The notes under the pieces are model-generated. The model had not been told where the DNA came from, did no database searches, and saw nothing but the letters and a program-made list of their open reading frames with translations. Shown piece by piece: positions 46,831 through 58,200 of a stretch of DNA of 64,000 bases. Source of the stretch: Cladorhizidae sp. MBARI D1340-BT2 (taxonomy: Eukaryota; Porifera; Demospongiae; Poecilosclerida; Cladorhizidae). Position 1 is the stretch's first letter; each line of letters begins with the position of its first letter. A program made the translations under genes and the position numbers. The stretch spans positions 20,676 to 84,675 of the forward strand of contig JAQNBH010000076.1 of assembly GCA_028752905.1 (NCBI GenBank), in the 5' to 3' direction.

Positions 46831-47050
46831 TGCCTCCTTCAGTCCCTCTGGTGGTCTCCCGGGGGACAGCAGTCACTGGTGTGTGTGTGTGTGTGTGTGT
46901 GTGTGATGTGCACGCCCAGCTAGGCCCAGCCTCCTACACACTCACACACGCACATGCACGCACAGTCAAGGTTAATAGTGAACGTGCATTGGTTGTGTGC
47001 AGGAGTAAGGGTGTGGGTCATGTTGTGGCCCACACACGTGCAGGAGTAAG
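46831..47050. other. Spacer with a (TG)n tract
   Basis: A (TG)n run lies at 46878-46905. GTGCAGGAGTAAG occurs twice (46998 and 47038), the second copy directly before the hAT terminus at 47051. Confidence 0.6.
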
Positions 47051-48240
47051 CAGGGGCGTATCTAGGAATTTAAAGGGGGGGTTTCCATCTCATGCATGTG
47101 AAGCTTGTAAAAAAATCATCTGACCACAACCACTTTTATCTGACTGTGCCCCACAATAGTTTATAGAACATACAATTACAGAAATGTTAATTATTGTTGC
47201 GTTAATGACTCAGAATGTCCTGGAGTAACATTCTTCAGGGTGTTGACGAGCAAAAATGTTAAGAATAGCGTCTAGGTCAAAGTTTAAAGCCATAGTGGAT
47301 GTGCATCAGTGCCAATCCTGATAACCTTTGCTGCCCCATAGTAGTAAACAAGTAGGTTTTGAGTCTTCTAAGTATACACTGACACTACTTTCACATTCAC
47401 AGCTGGTTACGGGTAGAGTACAAACAATACGGAATAAGCAGTAAATATTCGGAAACATGATCTCATTTGCACAGTTCAAGGCCTGGGATGGAGTTTTGGG
47501 CAATTCTGATGAGAAACTCCTCCATTTAGATCTCCACAAATGGAGTTCCAGTTCAAAAGATGAAGGACTTGGCATATCATCTTCATAGAAATTCAAAAGT
47601 TCCTTTATCAAATTAGACTCACACTGAGTGACTGCATTGGCCATGAATACAGATGGAACTATGCTCAAAGCTTGTACTGCTTCATTTTGTGTTTCAGAAA
47701 AATTGAGTGTGAATATGTGATACCATCTCATCCAGAAATGGAACAGAAATAGATCTTCTGTAATAATCTTCAGCAGAGTCGGCAGGTACATTGCTTCTAC
47801 TGTTGCCTTGCACATTGACGTGGAAGAGATGGCTGTGATGCATTGATTTTTTGTGCTAGAGTGACTGCAGAATCAAACCATTTCTTGTGATGAGAATCAA
47901 TGCCATCACGAACTTCATGTAAAGTAGTCTCGACTAAATTTACCTCGGTATAAGCATTGCAAATATCTTGCAAACGGCTCTGTAGAGGCCTTTTATGTAG
48001 CCTAGGCCATGGTACACCACCTCAAATGCCATAAGAAACTCAAACTGAGTTGTAGCTGTTAAAAGTGATGCAGCTTTCTGAGCAGACTCTCTGTTCCACC
48101 CATCTTCAGTATTGTCTCCAAGGTACTAATAAGAGCTGGTTCGAAAAGACTTCATAGGACTCTATTCTAGCTACACAACGGATCCAGTTCAGTGGAGTAG
48201 GAACATATAATGGATTGGGGGGGCCGAACCGATGTTGCTG
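47051..48240 (-). mobile_element. hAT transposon 2 remnant
   Basis: CAGGGGCGTATCTAGGAATT at 47051 is a typical terminus for ZMYM-type hAT elements. Coding remnants on the minus strand run from about 48230 to 47306. They include WIRCVARIESYEV, a QKAASLLTATTQFEFL-type segment, and the frame 47815-47306 with ANEIMFPNIYCLFRIVCTLP and VTSCECESSVSV, the C-terminal hAT block. The dimerisation helix then breaks down (LEDSKPTCLLLWGSKG). Confidence 0.75.
47306..48230 (-). pseudogene. hAT transposase C-terminal pseudogene (element 2)
   Basis: The best frame is 47815-47306 (169 codons). The pattern NIYxLxRIxCTxPVTSCECE(R)S(F/V)SV is the family signature. A shift right after it destroys the rest of the dimerisation region. 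Upstream coding is scattered over three frames. It is dead. Confidence 0.75.
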
Positions 48241-48359
48241 TCAAGGTAATGCATGCAACCAATCACTAACACAGACTATTTTTGAGACCCATATATATTT
48301 TTTAATAAGACTAATGAAAAGAACAAATGCATGTTTTATAGCTAATAGTAAAAACTATT

Positions 48360-49320
48360 TATAGTTTCCATAAAAGTTCTTCCTTCTCTCGCATCTAGAA
48401 ATAAATTCTCTGGCCACATCAACAAGGTCTAGTTTATCTGTTCTTTCGTGATGCATATGCAGTAGCATACAATGATTTAGCCTCTCTTGTGTCATGGAGT
48501 TCCGAAGGTAGTATTTTATGTGTTTTAGAGCAGAAAAGCTGCGTTCAGCAGATGAAGTGGTGACTGGAATGGTAAGATAGATTTTAATGAGTTTGTGGAC
48601 TTCTGTGATGATTTTCTTGAGACCAGATTGGTGGTTTAGAATGCCACAAATAGTCTGAACTCTGGTCACTTTCTGGATTGTGATACCATCCAAGGGTGTA
48701 GCCTTGATTTATATCTGGAATCATTTTTAAATGAATTTCCAACTTATCCATGTTGATATCACAGAAAATGAAACACTTTTGCCATTTGCACTTTCCACCA
48801 ATAATGATTCAATAGTCTTCACGAAAATGAAGTTTTCTTGCTGAAATTGTCTCTGTAGTTCACTCTTCACACGGTCAATTGCCTCAAAATACTCCTTTCT
48901 ATAATAATCCTCAATATTATTAAAGGTATGCTGTGGTGCTCCATGATCTAATCTCCTTGGAAACTGCCTTTGGCGAGGTAGAACAGGAGGATCACAACAC
49001 ACTTTCGAGGCTTTCACTACTACAGAATCATAGAAAGGTTTAAAATGATGATCGGTACGAATTCTCTCAAGTGAGCGAATGCATAAAACAGTCATCAACA
49101 TTAGTCTCCTCTGCCTTAAGGGTAATGGACAGCTGTTGATTCATACTGAAGATTAATACCGATAGCTCCAATCCAAAATATGTGCAGAATTTATCCATAA
49201 GCGATAGCATACCATTTGCTCGTCTAGAACAGTCATCCATTCCATGAGAAGAAATCTCCATTGTTTCCCTTAGTGCTTCATAGTTGTTGATTATGGCTTG
49301 CATGGCACCAGTATGGGTAG
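48360..49320 (-). pseudogene. hAT transposase C-terminal pseudogene (element 3)
   Basis: Three minus-strand frames, 49303-49067, 49101-48727 and 48693-48355, overlap or adjoin and follow the family order. The pieces are MEISSHGMDDCSRRANGML; then LERIRTDHHFKPFYDSVV with DPPVLPRQRQFPRRLDHG and YYRKEYFEAIDRVKSEL; then KIYLTIPVTTSSAERSFSAL with KYYLRNSMTQERLNHCMLL. The last block is an intact hAT dimerisation domain. At least two frameshifts separate the segments. It belongs to the same broad group as elements 1 and 2 but is not the same copy. Confidence 0.85.
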
Positions 49321-49321
49321 T

Positions 49322-49475
49322 CCATCTAGTTTAGTATCAAAAGAGAGCACACAGAGAGACCTATCTTTTGAGCTATATATCAAGTCCATACCATGAAATT
49401 TTCAGAATGTACGGAGCTCTAAAATTGTAACCATAAGTAAAAATAAAAAAAAATTAAAAATGTAACTGTCTCCCC
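49322..49475 (+). repeat. Partial copy of the Mutator-like TIR
   Basis: It contains TTAGTATCAAAAGAGAGCAC, CTATATATCAAGTCCATACC and a GTCTCCCC end matching 24471-24480 in reverse complement. It lies between hAT 3 and the inverted-repeat flank, so it may mark the break that removed the 5' part of the plus-strand Ig gene. Confidence 0.75.
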
Positions 49476-49517
49476 TTTGTTAACCACCTACTGAGCATAT
49501 ATAGTAGAGGTGTAAGC

Positions 49518-49738
49518 AGTAAAAGCACACTACCGTATAGCCTTGAGTGTCAAATGTTTGATGTTGATGGACATTTGGCAATGGTAGAGTGGGTGTGGCC
49601 TAATATCTTCATGGCACGATCAAACGTTAAATTAATGTTGTTTGAAAGGCCACCATATATGCCATCCTCACCATGACATTCTGGCTGGTCTCTCTGCCAC
49701 CTCTAATGAGTCAATCCTACACACATATATACAGTATA
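49518..49738 (+). repeat. Right copy of the long inverted repeat (partner 9656-9890)
   Basis: It matches the reverse complement of 9656-9890 with small indels, from AAAGCACACTACCGTA to CTACACACATATATACAGTA. It leads into a 54-bp array, as on the left. Confidence 0.9.
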
Positions 49739-49865
49739 TACACACATATATGCAGTATATACACACATATATACAGTATATATACACATATATACAGTAT
49801 ATACACACCTATACAGTATATAGTATGTGTGTTGTGTGAGTTTATTATTACTGTCATATATATAA
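49739..49865. repeat. Short TATACACACATATATACAG repeat
   Basis: About five units of roughly 20 bp expand the ACACATATATACAGTATA junction that exists only once at the left locus (9654-9673). A unique AT-rich piece follows. Confidence 0.85.
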
Positions 49866-50370
49866 TAGTGAGTCAGTGTTGCAGTGGCTCACTACTGGTG
49901 GGCCTATTAGTCTAGTAATTAGTGGTCAGTGTTGCAGCGGCTCAACTACTGGTGGGCCTATTAGTCTAGTAATTAGTGAGTCAGTGTTGCAGTGGCTCAC
50001 TACAGGTGGGCCTATTAGTCTAGTAATTAGTGGGTCAGTGTTGCAGTGGCTCACTACTGGTGGGCCTATTAGTCTAGTAATTAGTGGTCAGTGTTGCAGT
50101 GGCTCACTACTGGTGGGCCTATTAGTCTAGTAATTAGTGAGTCAGTGTTGCAGTGGCTCACTACAGGTGGGCCTATTAGTCTAGTAATTAGTGGGTCAGT
50201 GTTGCAGTGGCTCACTACTGGTGGGCCTATTAGTCTAGTAATTAGTGGGTCAGTGTTGCAGTGGCTCACTACTGGTGGGCCTATTAGTCTAGTAATTAGT
50301 GGGTCAGTGTTGCAGTGGCTCACTACTGGTGGGCCTATTAGTCTAGTAATTAGTGGGTCAGTGTATCAGA
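49866..50370. repeat. 54-bp minisatellite, inverted small array, about 9.5 copies
   Basis: The units are the reverse complement of the 1-9655 array (CAGTGTTGCAGTGGCTCACT ... CTATTAGTCTAGTAATTAGT), with both 54-bp and 53-bp forms. Confidence 0.95.
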
Positions 50371-50900
50371 TATAACCAGACAACTGCCTCTTCTTTACAA
50401 TGCTATTAAAAAAAGGGACACCATCTGTAGAGAATGTCACCTCATTAAATACTCTGTGTGAAGCCATGATCAGCAGTGAGGTATTTAAAGGTGTGTTTCC
50501 TGAAGTTCACCAGTTATACTTAACTCTGCCCACTACTTCTTCCACTTCTGAGAGCTAATTTTCTGCTTAGAAATGGCTGTACCCCTACCTACACTCTTCA
50601 ATGCCAGAATGCCACATAAACAACTGCTTATTACTACATACACACAAAGAGTATAGGGATGGCCTTAATTTAGTTAGCATCAGCAGCACATGGTAGGAAG
50701 ACAAGACAAACAAGTATTTTGGAATAACTAATGAGTTTGTGTGTTTACTTTTATACAGGCTGGCCCTGGGGCTTTGCTGTGGGTATTGTTTAGCTGCTTA
50801 TAATTATAGATATGGCACTACATATTGTAATGTCAACATTGAGCCCCCCAAATGTTTGGAAGTGCCTCAGCCGCTGCTGCCTAATCACACACACACACAC
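50371..50900. other. Unique stretch upstream of the receptor exon, no firm exon
   Basis: This is probably intronic to the plus-strand Ig gene. A possible acceptor TTTTATACAG at 50759 opens LALGLCCGYCLAAYNYRYG in phase 2, but no donor follows before the 38-bp array, so I do not call it an exon. Confidence 0.4.
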
Positions 50901-51720
50901 ACACCTACACATAGAGCAACTCCCACATGTGCACACACACACCTACACATAGAGCAACTCCCACATGTGCACACACACACACCTACACATAGAGCAACTC
51001 CCACATGTGCACACACACACCTACACATAGAGCAACTCCCACATGTGCACACACACACCTACACATAGAGCAACTCCCACATGTGCACACACACACCTAC
51101 ACATAGAGCAACTCCCACATGTGCACACACACACACCTACACATAGAGCAACTCCCACATGTGCATACACACCTACACATAGAGCAACTCCCACATGTGC
51201 ACACACACACACCTACACATAGAGCAACTCCCACATGTGCACATACACACCTACACATAGAGCAACTCCCACATGTGCACACACACACCTACACATAGAG
51301 CAACTCCCACATGTGCACACACACACCTACACACAGAGCAACTCCCACATGTGCACACACACACACCTACACATAGAGCAACTCCCACATGTGCACATAC
51401 ACACCTACACATAGAGCAACTCCCACATGTGCACACACACACCTACACATAGAGCAACTCCCACATGTGCACACACACACACCTACACATAGAGCAACTC
51501 CCACATGTGCACACACACACCTACACATAGGGCAACTCCCACATGTGCACGCACACACCTACACATAGAGCAACTCCCACATGTGCACACACACACCTAC
51601 ACATAGAGCAACTCCCACATGTGCACACACACACCTACACATAGAGCAACTCCCACATGTGCACACACACACCTACACATAGAGCAACTCCCACATGTGC
51701 ACACACACACACACACCTAC
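50901..51720. repeat. 38-bp minisatellite, about 21 copies
   Basis: The unit is ACCTACACATAGAGCAACTC followed by CCACATGTGCACACACAC, with variable (AC)n length at the junctions. Short frames on both strands are artefacts. Confidence 0.95.
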
Positions 51721-51947
51721 CCTCTCCACACGTGTGATATTGAGACAGGATTCCTTGACCTCCTCACACGTGCAGGGTCACTCCTCACCCAACTCTACTG
51801 ACCACACCCCCAGCACCTAATGCTGGACCAAATATCATGCACAAAATGTTTGTATTTGATGACTTAATGATACACACTTGTAAGAGCTAATTAAAGTCAA
51901 TCTTCCAAACCTATAATATGTACATGACCACACCCCTATGCCCCCAG
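51721..51947. other. Intron end before the Ig exon
   Basis: Unique sequence ending in a pyrimidine-rich acceptor, CACCCCTATGCCCCCAG, at 51947. Confidence 0.5.
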
Positions 51948-52735
51948 CATCATGTTGTACAGTCAACAACACACTAATGAATGTACTCTGCACCAATTTA
52001 CACCAACTATCATAGGAGGGCTGCAAACTGATGAGGCCATCACACGAGTCTTCTCACTCCATGAAAGGATGAGTATGAGTATATATATAGATGATGTCTG
52101 GCTTGCTCGGAACATCAGCTCCCTGGCGTGGTACCACAATGGAACTGAACTCACCTCTGATGATAGAGTGAACATAATCAATAATGGGACATCACTGACC
52201 ATATCAAATATGACAGCATCTGATGCAGGCAAGTATGAAGTGAAAGTCAACTCAGTAGGATCTGATCCAGCCATCTGTCAGAGGAATATTCTGCCTCTGT
52301 TGGAGAATGATGCCAGGTTTACTCCAGTCACATTTCTCCTGCAGGAGTCTAATCTTCCCACGTATAATGTGGAGGACATTATCTTACACTATGCTCTTCC
52401 AGCATATGAAGGCACTGCTCGTCAAAGCTTTGCTATTAACCACACCTCCATGGTTGATCTACGTGCAGTGCTAGTTGGAGATGTATCTGATGGCCTATAT
52501 AAAGATGGTGCATATGTAGGGGACATGTCTGCGTACAGCTTCACTCAGTCATATGATAATATATCAACAGTGTCTGTGAGGATGACCTACTACAACACTC
52601 ATGATATTGCTGGACACTACATACATTATGGTTATGCTCGTGGCATTAATCCAACCACCTGCCCTGATTATGATGAACTCTTCAGGGTTTATTCTTTCCC
52701 ACTCTACGCACTCTATTTGAATATGAGTTCCCATG
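51948..52735 (+). CDS. Ectodomain exon with two Ig-like domains (plus-strand receptor gene)
   Basis: The exon runs from acceptor CCCCCAG (51947) to donor ATG then GTAAGT (52736), phase 2 in and phase 1 out; the start is the less certain end. The first domain has the I-set pattern SLAWYHNG, then TSLTISNMTASDAGKYEVKV. It lacks both canonical cysteines: the B strand reads MSMSIYI and the F strand YEVKV. A second, weaker Ig-like region (about 52300-52700) has VRMTYYNTHDIAGHYIHYG, again without the F-strand cysteine. Seven N-glycosylation sequons are present (NIS, NGT twice, NMT, NHT, NIS, NMS). It joins in phase 1 to the stalk exon at 53539. Signal-peptide exons are not found upstream. Function is unknown; an adhesion or recognition receptor is an inference. 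Confidence 0.7.
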
Positions 52736-53538
52736 GTAAGTTGATGGTGTTGAATATTACTCACTTTAATGAGATTCCGGCCTTGATATTTCCTGCCGGC
52801 AACTCTGTGTATGTTATGTATAAGCATGTGCAGAACATGGCCGCACTTGCAGCAGCTGTGGCACGCATGCTAGTAGGCGAGACAGAGAATGCGGTAATGA
52901 GATTCATAAAGTACACAAGCCACACCCTCCACCCTAATGGCAACCATCCTAGCACACGTGCAAAGTTGGTGGCTGCCTATTGCTTCTGAGCGGCCACCGT
53001 GGGGGAGGGTGCTGGTGAGAGTGGAGGGCAGGTCTTCAGTTAAAGCCTTGCGGGCACATGCATGATCATCACTGCCTCAGTGGCTGGGGCATGGCACACA
53101 TCAAGTAAGTTTGGATGGAGATGCTTGTAGACAAGCAGTGCTCACTCACAGCATTGGCTGCTGGGGCACAGACACTGAGCAAACCACTTTCTTTGCTAAC
53201 TTTGACTATGTGCATCTCTGCCTCCACATGGAAGCTTTAGAGGACCCGTTGGACATCCTGCGTGATGCATTTGGAATGCATTGTTCACATTCTTAGCATT
53301 CCAGAGCTACATGACGGTATTTCAGAGCTATTTGCACGTGTCCGTGTTGACTACGCACCAATAGATATGAGGGTGTGGTTATCTTGCTGATTTAGATTAG
53401 TAGCACGTGCACTAAGCAACTGAGTTATTTGGTAGTCGAAGACTCTGTTCTGCACAAGTTGTTGTCTATGTATTTGCAGAGATAATTATTATTGTTGCAT
53501 TTGGTGCACTGTTGATTCCTCATCTCGTCTGTCTCTAG
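52736..53538 (+). other. Intron between ectodomain and stalk exons
   Basis: Bounded by GTAAGT at 52736 and CTGTCTCTAG at 53538. The reading frame happens to stay open past the donor to 52989, which could represent intron retention, but the donor is a strong match to consensus. Confidence 0.55.
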
Positions 53539-53610
53539 TGCCAACAACTTGTCCCATTGCAAGCAACACACAATGTCCGACAATTGCACCGACAACTTGT
53601 CCCCCGCAAG
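53539..53610 (+). CDS. Short Thr/Pro/Cys stalk exon
   Basis: This 72-bp exon, phase 1 at both ends, lies between acceptor CTGTCTCTAG and donor GTGAGT (53611). It encodes PTTCPIASNTQCPTIAPTTC then PPQ, an extracellular stalk-like segment with three cysteines. Its phase fits both the Ig exon (ends phase 1) and the transmembrane exon (starts phase 1), and it could be included or skipped without changing frame. It is too short for an ordinary ORF scan. It is called from splice sites, phase and composition. Confidence 0.55.
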
Positions 53611-54286
53611 GTGAGTCCTGTTGCTAAGAGTTGTTAATGCTGACATGGTCATGTGATCAGGTACGCTGGTCCCTGATTGAAGTGGGAGTAAGTGTGACAT
53701 GTCTGGTTGGTATGCATGTATGGCTGGCAACCTTTTTTGGACTCCACCAGACCCTCCCATTTCCTATAACTTTCAACTGCATTGCACTTCAGAGCTGACC
53801 CTGTACCCGCCATAGATTAGACTTTAAAGCTTCGGGGCATGAAGCGGCCAGGGGGGAGTGTCCTACAGGCACAAATCCATACCCGTGCTCTTCCCCTGGT
53901 TGAGCTACCCCAAGACCGCCCTGGTCCACCATTCCCGGTTCCTCTGTGTGAGCGTCCATTGAGGACAAAGGAAGACAGGCAGAGAGACAGAGAGAAAGGG
54001 CTGAGAGAAGTATTAGATAATGGCTGAAGTTCTAGCATTAAACATAGCACATCACTTATGGTGATGGCCTATGAATAATGTTATGCTCACCTATTCCCAT
54101 TAAGACTGTATCTGACTAATGAGAAATGCAGTCCTCTCCTATGAAATACATTATGCATGCATACTCTGTGCATTGTGGTGGGTTGGGAGTGGCCTGGGCT
54201 GCAAGTGGCTGTGGGAATATAATGTCGTCCTTTTCCAAAGCCTTTGCTGCATTGATTGAGTTCTGACATGATCAAACATGTTTCAG
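53611..54286 (+). other. Intron before the transmembrane exon
   Basis: Bounded by GTGAGT at 53611 and ACATGTTTCAG at 54286. A proline-rich open stretch near 53870-53960 follows a CCTACAG acceptor, but its phase does not fit and it stops early, so it is not called. Confidence 0.5.
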
Positions 54287-54852
54287 TGTGCACAGATGAG
54301 GGGCCCTGGACCTCATCTGGACTGGGCACAGTCTTAGTGGGGCTGGTCTTATTCCTTCTGGGGCTGAGCCTCAGTGTTCTACTTGGAGTGGGGGCACTGG
54401 CAGCCTACAGCAGGTGGAGAAGGGACAGTAGCCAGACCAGACAAGCTGCACAGCCAACTCCACCAACATCTTCTCGAGGACCCCTACCAACACTTCCTTG
54501 GATACAACCCTCGCCGCCACCAAGCCCCTCCCAACAACCCTTGCCGACAACCACCTCCGAACACCCCCAACCAATACCCCCTTCCCAACGACCCTTACCG
54601 ACACTCCCCTTCCAACAACCCTTGCCGACACCCCCCTCCGAACAACCCTTGCCAATACCTCTCTCCCAACGACCCTTGCCGACACCCCCCTCCCAACGTC
54701 CGTGGAAAGCTCCTAACCCTTTATACGACAGTATTGAGGATGTTGCTGCGATGTACGAGGACATGGGCATTCGTAGCCCCAGCCCCAGCTCCAGGCCTGG
54801 CACTCCAGATGGGCAGCCTCATCAACATGACTATTATGTACTAGAAAAATAA
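54287..54852 (+). CDS. Transmembrane and cytoplasmic-tail exon with SH3- and SH2-type motifs
   Basis: The exon starts in phase 1 after TTTCAG and ends at TAA (54850-54852). It encodes a short extracellular end (CTDEGPWTSSG), one transmembrane helix (LGTVLVGLVLFLLGLSLSVL continuing LGVGALAAY), and a basic stop-transfer RWRR. About 85 residues of imperfect ten-residue proline repeats follow (PLPTPPSEQ, PLPIPLSQR and similar), with many PxxP cores. The C terminus carries tyrosines in NPLYDSI (NPxY), MYEDM (YxxM) and HDYYVLEK. NPxY is a known PTB-domain/endocytic motif and YxxM a known PI3-kinase SH2 motif, so a signalling receptor tail is likely. It is the last exon of the gene. Confidence 0.75.
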
Positions 54853-55023
54853 CAAACTTCAGTATTATATGATCAGCTTTGTGCTAGCAACATTAGTGTG
54901 TGCGGTAGCTAGTTATTGTAGAGTGTGTCTAGTGTGAGTCTACAAGTATTTAATTAATGTTGTCCTAACAAATATATGAATATTTCAACTTTTAAGGATA
55001 CCATAATTATATACACTGAGGTT

Positions 55024-55029
55024 AATAAA
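55024..55029 (+). terminator. Candidate polyadenylation signal
   Basis: AATAAA lies about 170 bp after the receptor stop codon and just before the 53-bp repeats. Confidence 0.5.
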
Positions 55030-55041
55030 TGCATGCTTGCC

Positions 55042-55245
55042 TATGCTGCATGTAACTATATATAGACTGTGGTTATTATATACATGCATGCACCTATACT
55101 GCATGTAACTATATATAGACTGTGGTTATTATATACATGCATGCACCTATACTGCATGTAACTATATATAGACTGTGGTTATTATATACATGCATACACC
55201 TATGCTGCATGTAACTATATATAGACTGTGGTTATTATATACATG
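55042..55245. repeat. 53-bp repeat, about 4 copies
   Basis: The unit is CTGCATGTAACTATATATAG then ACTGTGGTTATTATATACAT, ending in GCATGCACC. It lies between the receptor 3' end and the large 56-bp array. Confidence 0.92.
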
Positions 55246-58200
55246 ATGAGCACACTAGAACACAGAGACAACCACAAACACAATGTCCACTGCCACTCTA
55301 GATGAGCACACTAGAACACAGAGACAACCACAAACACAATGTCCACTCCCACTCTAGATGAGCACACTATAACACAGAGACAACCACAAACACAATGTCC
55401 ACTCCCACTCTAGATGAGCACACTAGAACACAGAGACAACCACAAACACAATGTCCACTCCCACTCTAGATGAGCACACTAGAACACAGAGACAACCACA
55501 AACACAATGTCCACTCCCACTCTAGATGAGCACTCTAGAACACAGAGACAACCACAAACACAATGTCCACTCCCACTCTAGATGGGCACACTAGAACACA
55601 GAGACAACCACAAACACAATGTCCACTCCCACTCTAGATGAGCACACTAGAACACAGAGACAACCACAAACACAATGTCCACTCCCACTCTAGATGAGCA
55701 CACTAGAACACAGAGACAACCACAAACACAATGTCCACTCCCACTCTAGATGAGCACACTAGAACACAGAGACAACCACAAACACAATGTCCACTCCCAC
55801 TCTCGATGAGCACACTAGAACACAGAGACAACCACAAACACAATGTCCACTCCCACTCTAGATGAGCACACTAGAACACAGAGACAACCACAAACACAAT
55901 GTCCACTCCCACTCTAGATGAGCACACTAGAACACAGAGACAACCACAAACACAATGTCCACTCCCACTCTAGATGAGCACACTAGAACACAGAGACAAC
56001 CACAAACACAATGTCCACTCCCACTCTAGATGAGCACACTAGAACACAGAGACAACCACAAACACAATGTCCACTCCCACTCTAGATGAGCACACTAGAA
56101 CACAGAGACAACCACAAACACAATGCCCACTCCCACTCTAGATGAGCACACTAGAACACAGAGACAACCACAAACACAATGTCCACTCCCACTCTAGATG
56201 AGCACACTAGAACACAGAGACAACCACAAACACAATGTCCACTCCCACTCTAGATGAGCACACTATAACACAGAGACAACCACAAACACAATGTCCACTC
56301 CCACTCTAGATGAGCACACTAGAACACAGAGACAACCACAAACACAATGTCCACTCCCACTCTAGATGAGCACACTAGAACACAGAGACAACCACAAACA
56401 CAATGTCCACTCCCACTACAGATGAGCACACTAGAACACAGAGACAACCACAAACACAATGTCCACTCCCACTACAGATGAGCACACTAGAACACAGAGA
56501 CAACCACAAACACAATGTCCACTCCCACTACAGATGAGCACACTAGAACACAGAGACAACCACAAACACAATGTCCACTCCCACTCTAGATGAGCACACT
56601 AGAACACAGAGACAACCACAAACACAATGTCCACTCCCACTCTAGATGAGCACACTAGAACACAGAGACAACCACAAACACAATGTCCACTCCCACTCTA
56701 GATGAGCACACTAGAACACAGAGACAGCCACAAACACAATGTCCACTCCCACTCTAGATGAGCACACTAGAACACAGAGACAACCACAAACACAATGTCC
56801 ACTCCCACTCTAGATGAGCACACTAGAACACAGAGACAACCACAAACACAATGTCCACTCCCACTCTAGATGAGCACACTGGAACACAGAGACAACCACA
56901 AACACAATGTCCACTCCCACTCTAGATGAGCACACTAGAACACAGAGACAGCCACAAACACAATGTCCACTCCCACTCTAGATGAGCACACTAGAACACA
57001 GAGACAACCACAAACACAATGTCCACTCCCACTCTAGATGAGCACACTAGAACACAGAGACAACCACAAACACAATGTCCACTCCCACTCTAGATGAGCA
57101 CACTAGAACACAGAGACAACCACAAACACAATGTCCACTCCCACTCTAGATGAGCACACTAGAACACAGAGACAACCACAAACACAATGTCCACTCCCAC
57201 TCTAGATGAGCACACTAGAACACAGAGACAACCACAAACACAATGTCCACTCCCACTCTAGATGAGCACACTAGAACACAGAGACAACCACAAACACAAT
57301 GTCCACTCCCACTCTAGATGAGCACACTAGAACACAGAGACAACCACAAACACAATGTCCACTCCCACTCTAGATGAGCACACTAGAACACAGAGACAAC
57401 CACAAACACAATGTCCACTCCCACTCTAGATGAGCACACTAGAACACAGAGACAACCACAAACACAATGTCCACTCCCACTCTAGATGAGCACACTAGAA
57501 CACAGAGACAACCACAAACACAATGTCCACTCCCACTCTAGATGAGCACACTAGAACACAGAGACAACCACAAACACAATGTCCACTCCCACTCTAGATG
57601 AGCACACTAGAACACAGAGACAGCCACAAACACATGTCCACTCCCACTCTAGATGAGCACACTAGAACACAGAGACAACCACAAACACAATGTCCACTCC
57701 CACTCTAGATGAGCACACTAGAACACAGAGACAACCACAAACACAATGTCCACTCCCACTCTAGATGAGCACACTAGAACACAGAGACAACCACAAACAC
57801 AATGTCCACTCCCACTCTAGATGAGCACACTAGAACACAGAGACAGCCACAAACACAATGTCCACTCCCACTCTAGAGGAGCACACTAGAACACAGAGAC
57901 AACCACAAACACAATGTCCACTCCCACTCTAGATGAGCACACTAGAACACAGAGACAACCACAAACACAATGTCCACTCCCACTCTAGATGAGCACACTA
58001 GAACACAGAGACAACCACAAACACAATGTCCACTCCCACTCTAGATGAGCACACTAGAACACAGAGACAACCACAAACACAATGCCCACTCCCACTCTAG
58101 ATGAGCACACTAGAACACAGAGACAACCACAAACACAATGTCCACTCCCACTCTAGATGAGCACACTAGAACACAGAGACAACCACAAACACAATGTCCA

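Noticed and set aside
50739..51068. Frame beginning with a hydrophobic leader (LLLYRLALGLCCGYCLAAY) as a signal-peptide exon
   Set aside because: The frame runs into the 38-bp minisatellite and has no usable donor. The leader is not followed by a spliceable end in a phase that fits the Ig exon.
52736..52989. Extension of the Ig exon frame to a stop at 52989 as the true C terminus
   Set aside because: A strong GTAAGT donor at 52736 and a downstream transmembrane exon in the matching phase make splicing more likely. Retention remains possible.
53111..53296. 61-codon frame in the receptor intron
   Set aside because: No flanking splice sites of matching phase and no recognisable domain.
53839..54027. 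Proline-rich frame as an extra receptor exon
   Set aside because: With the phase 1 required by its neighbours it hits a stop after about twelve codons.
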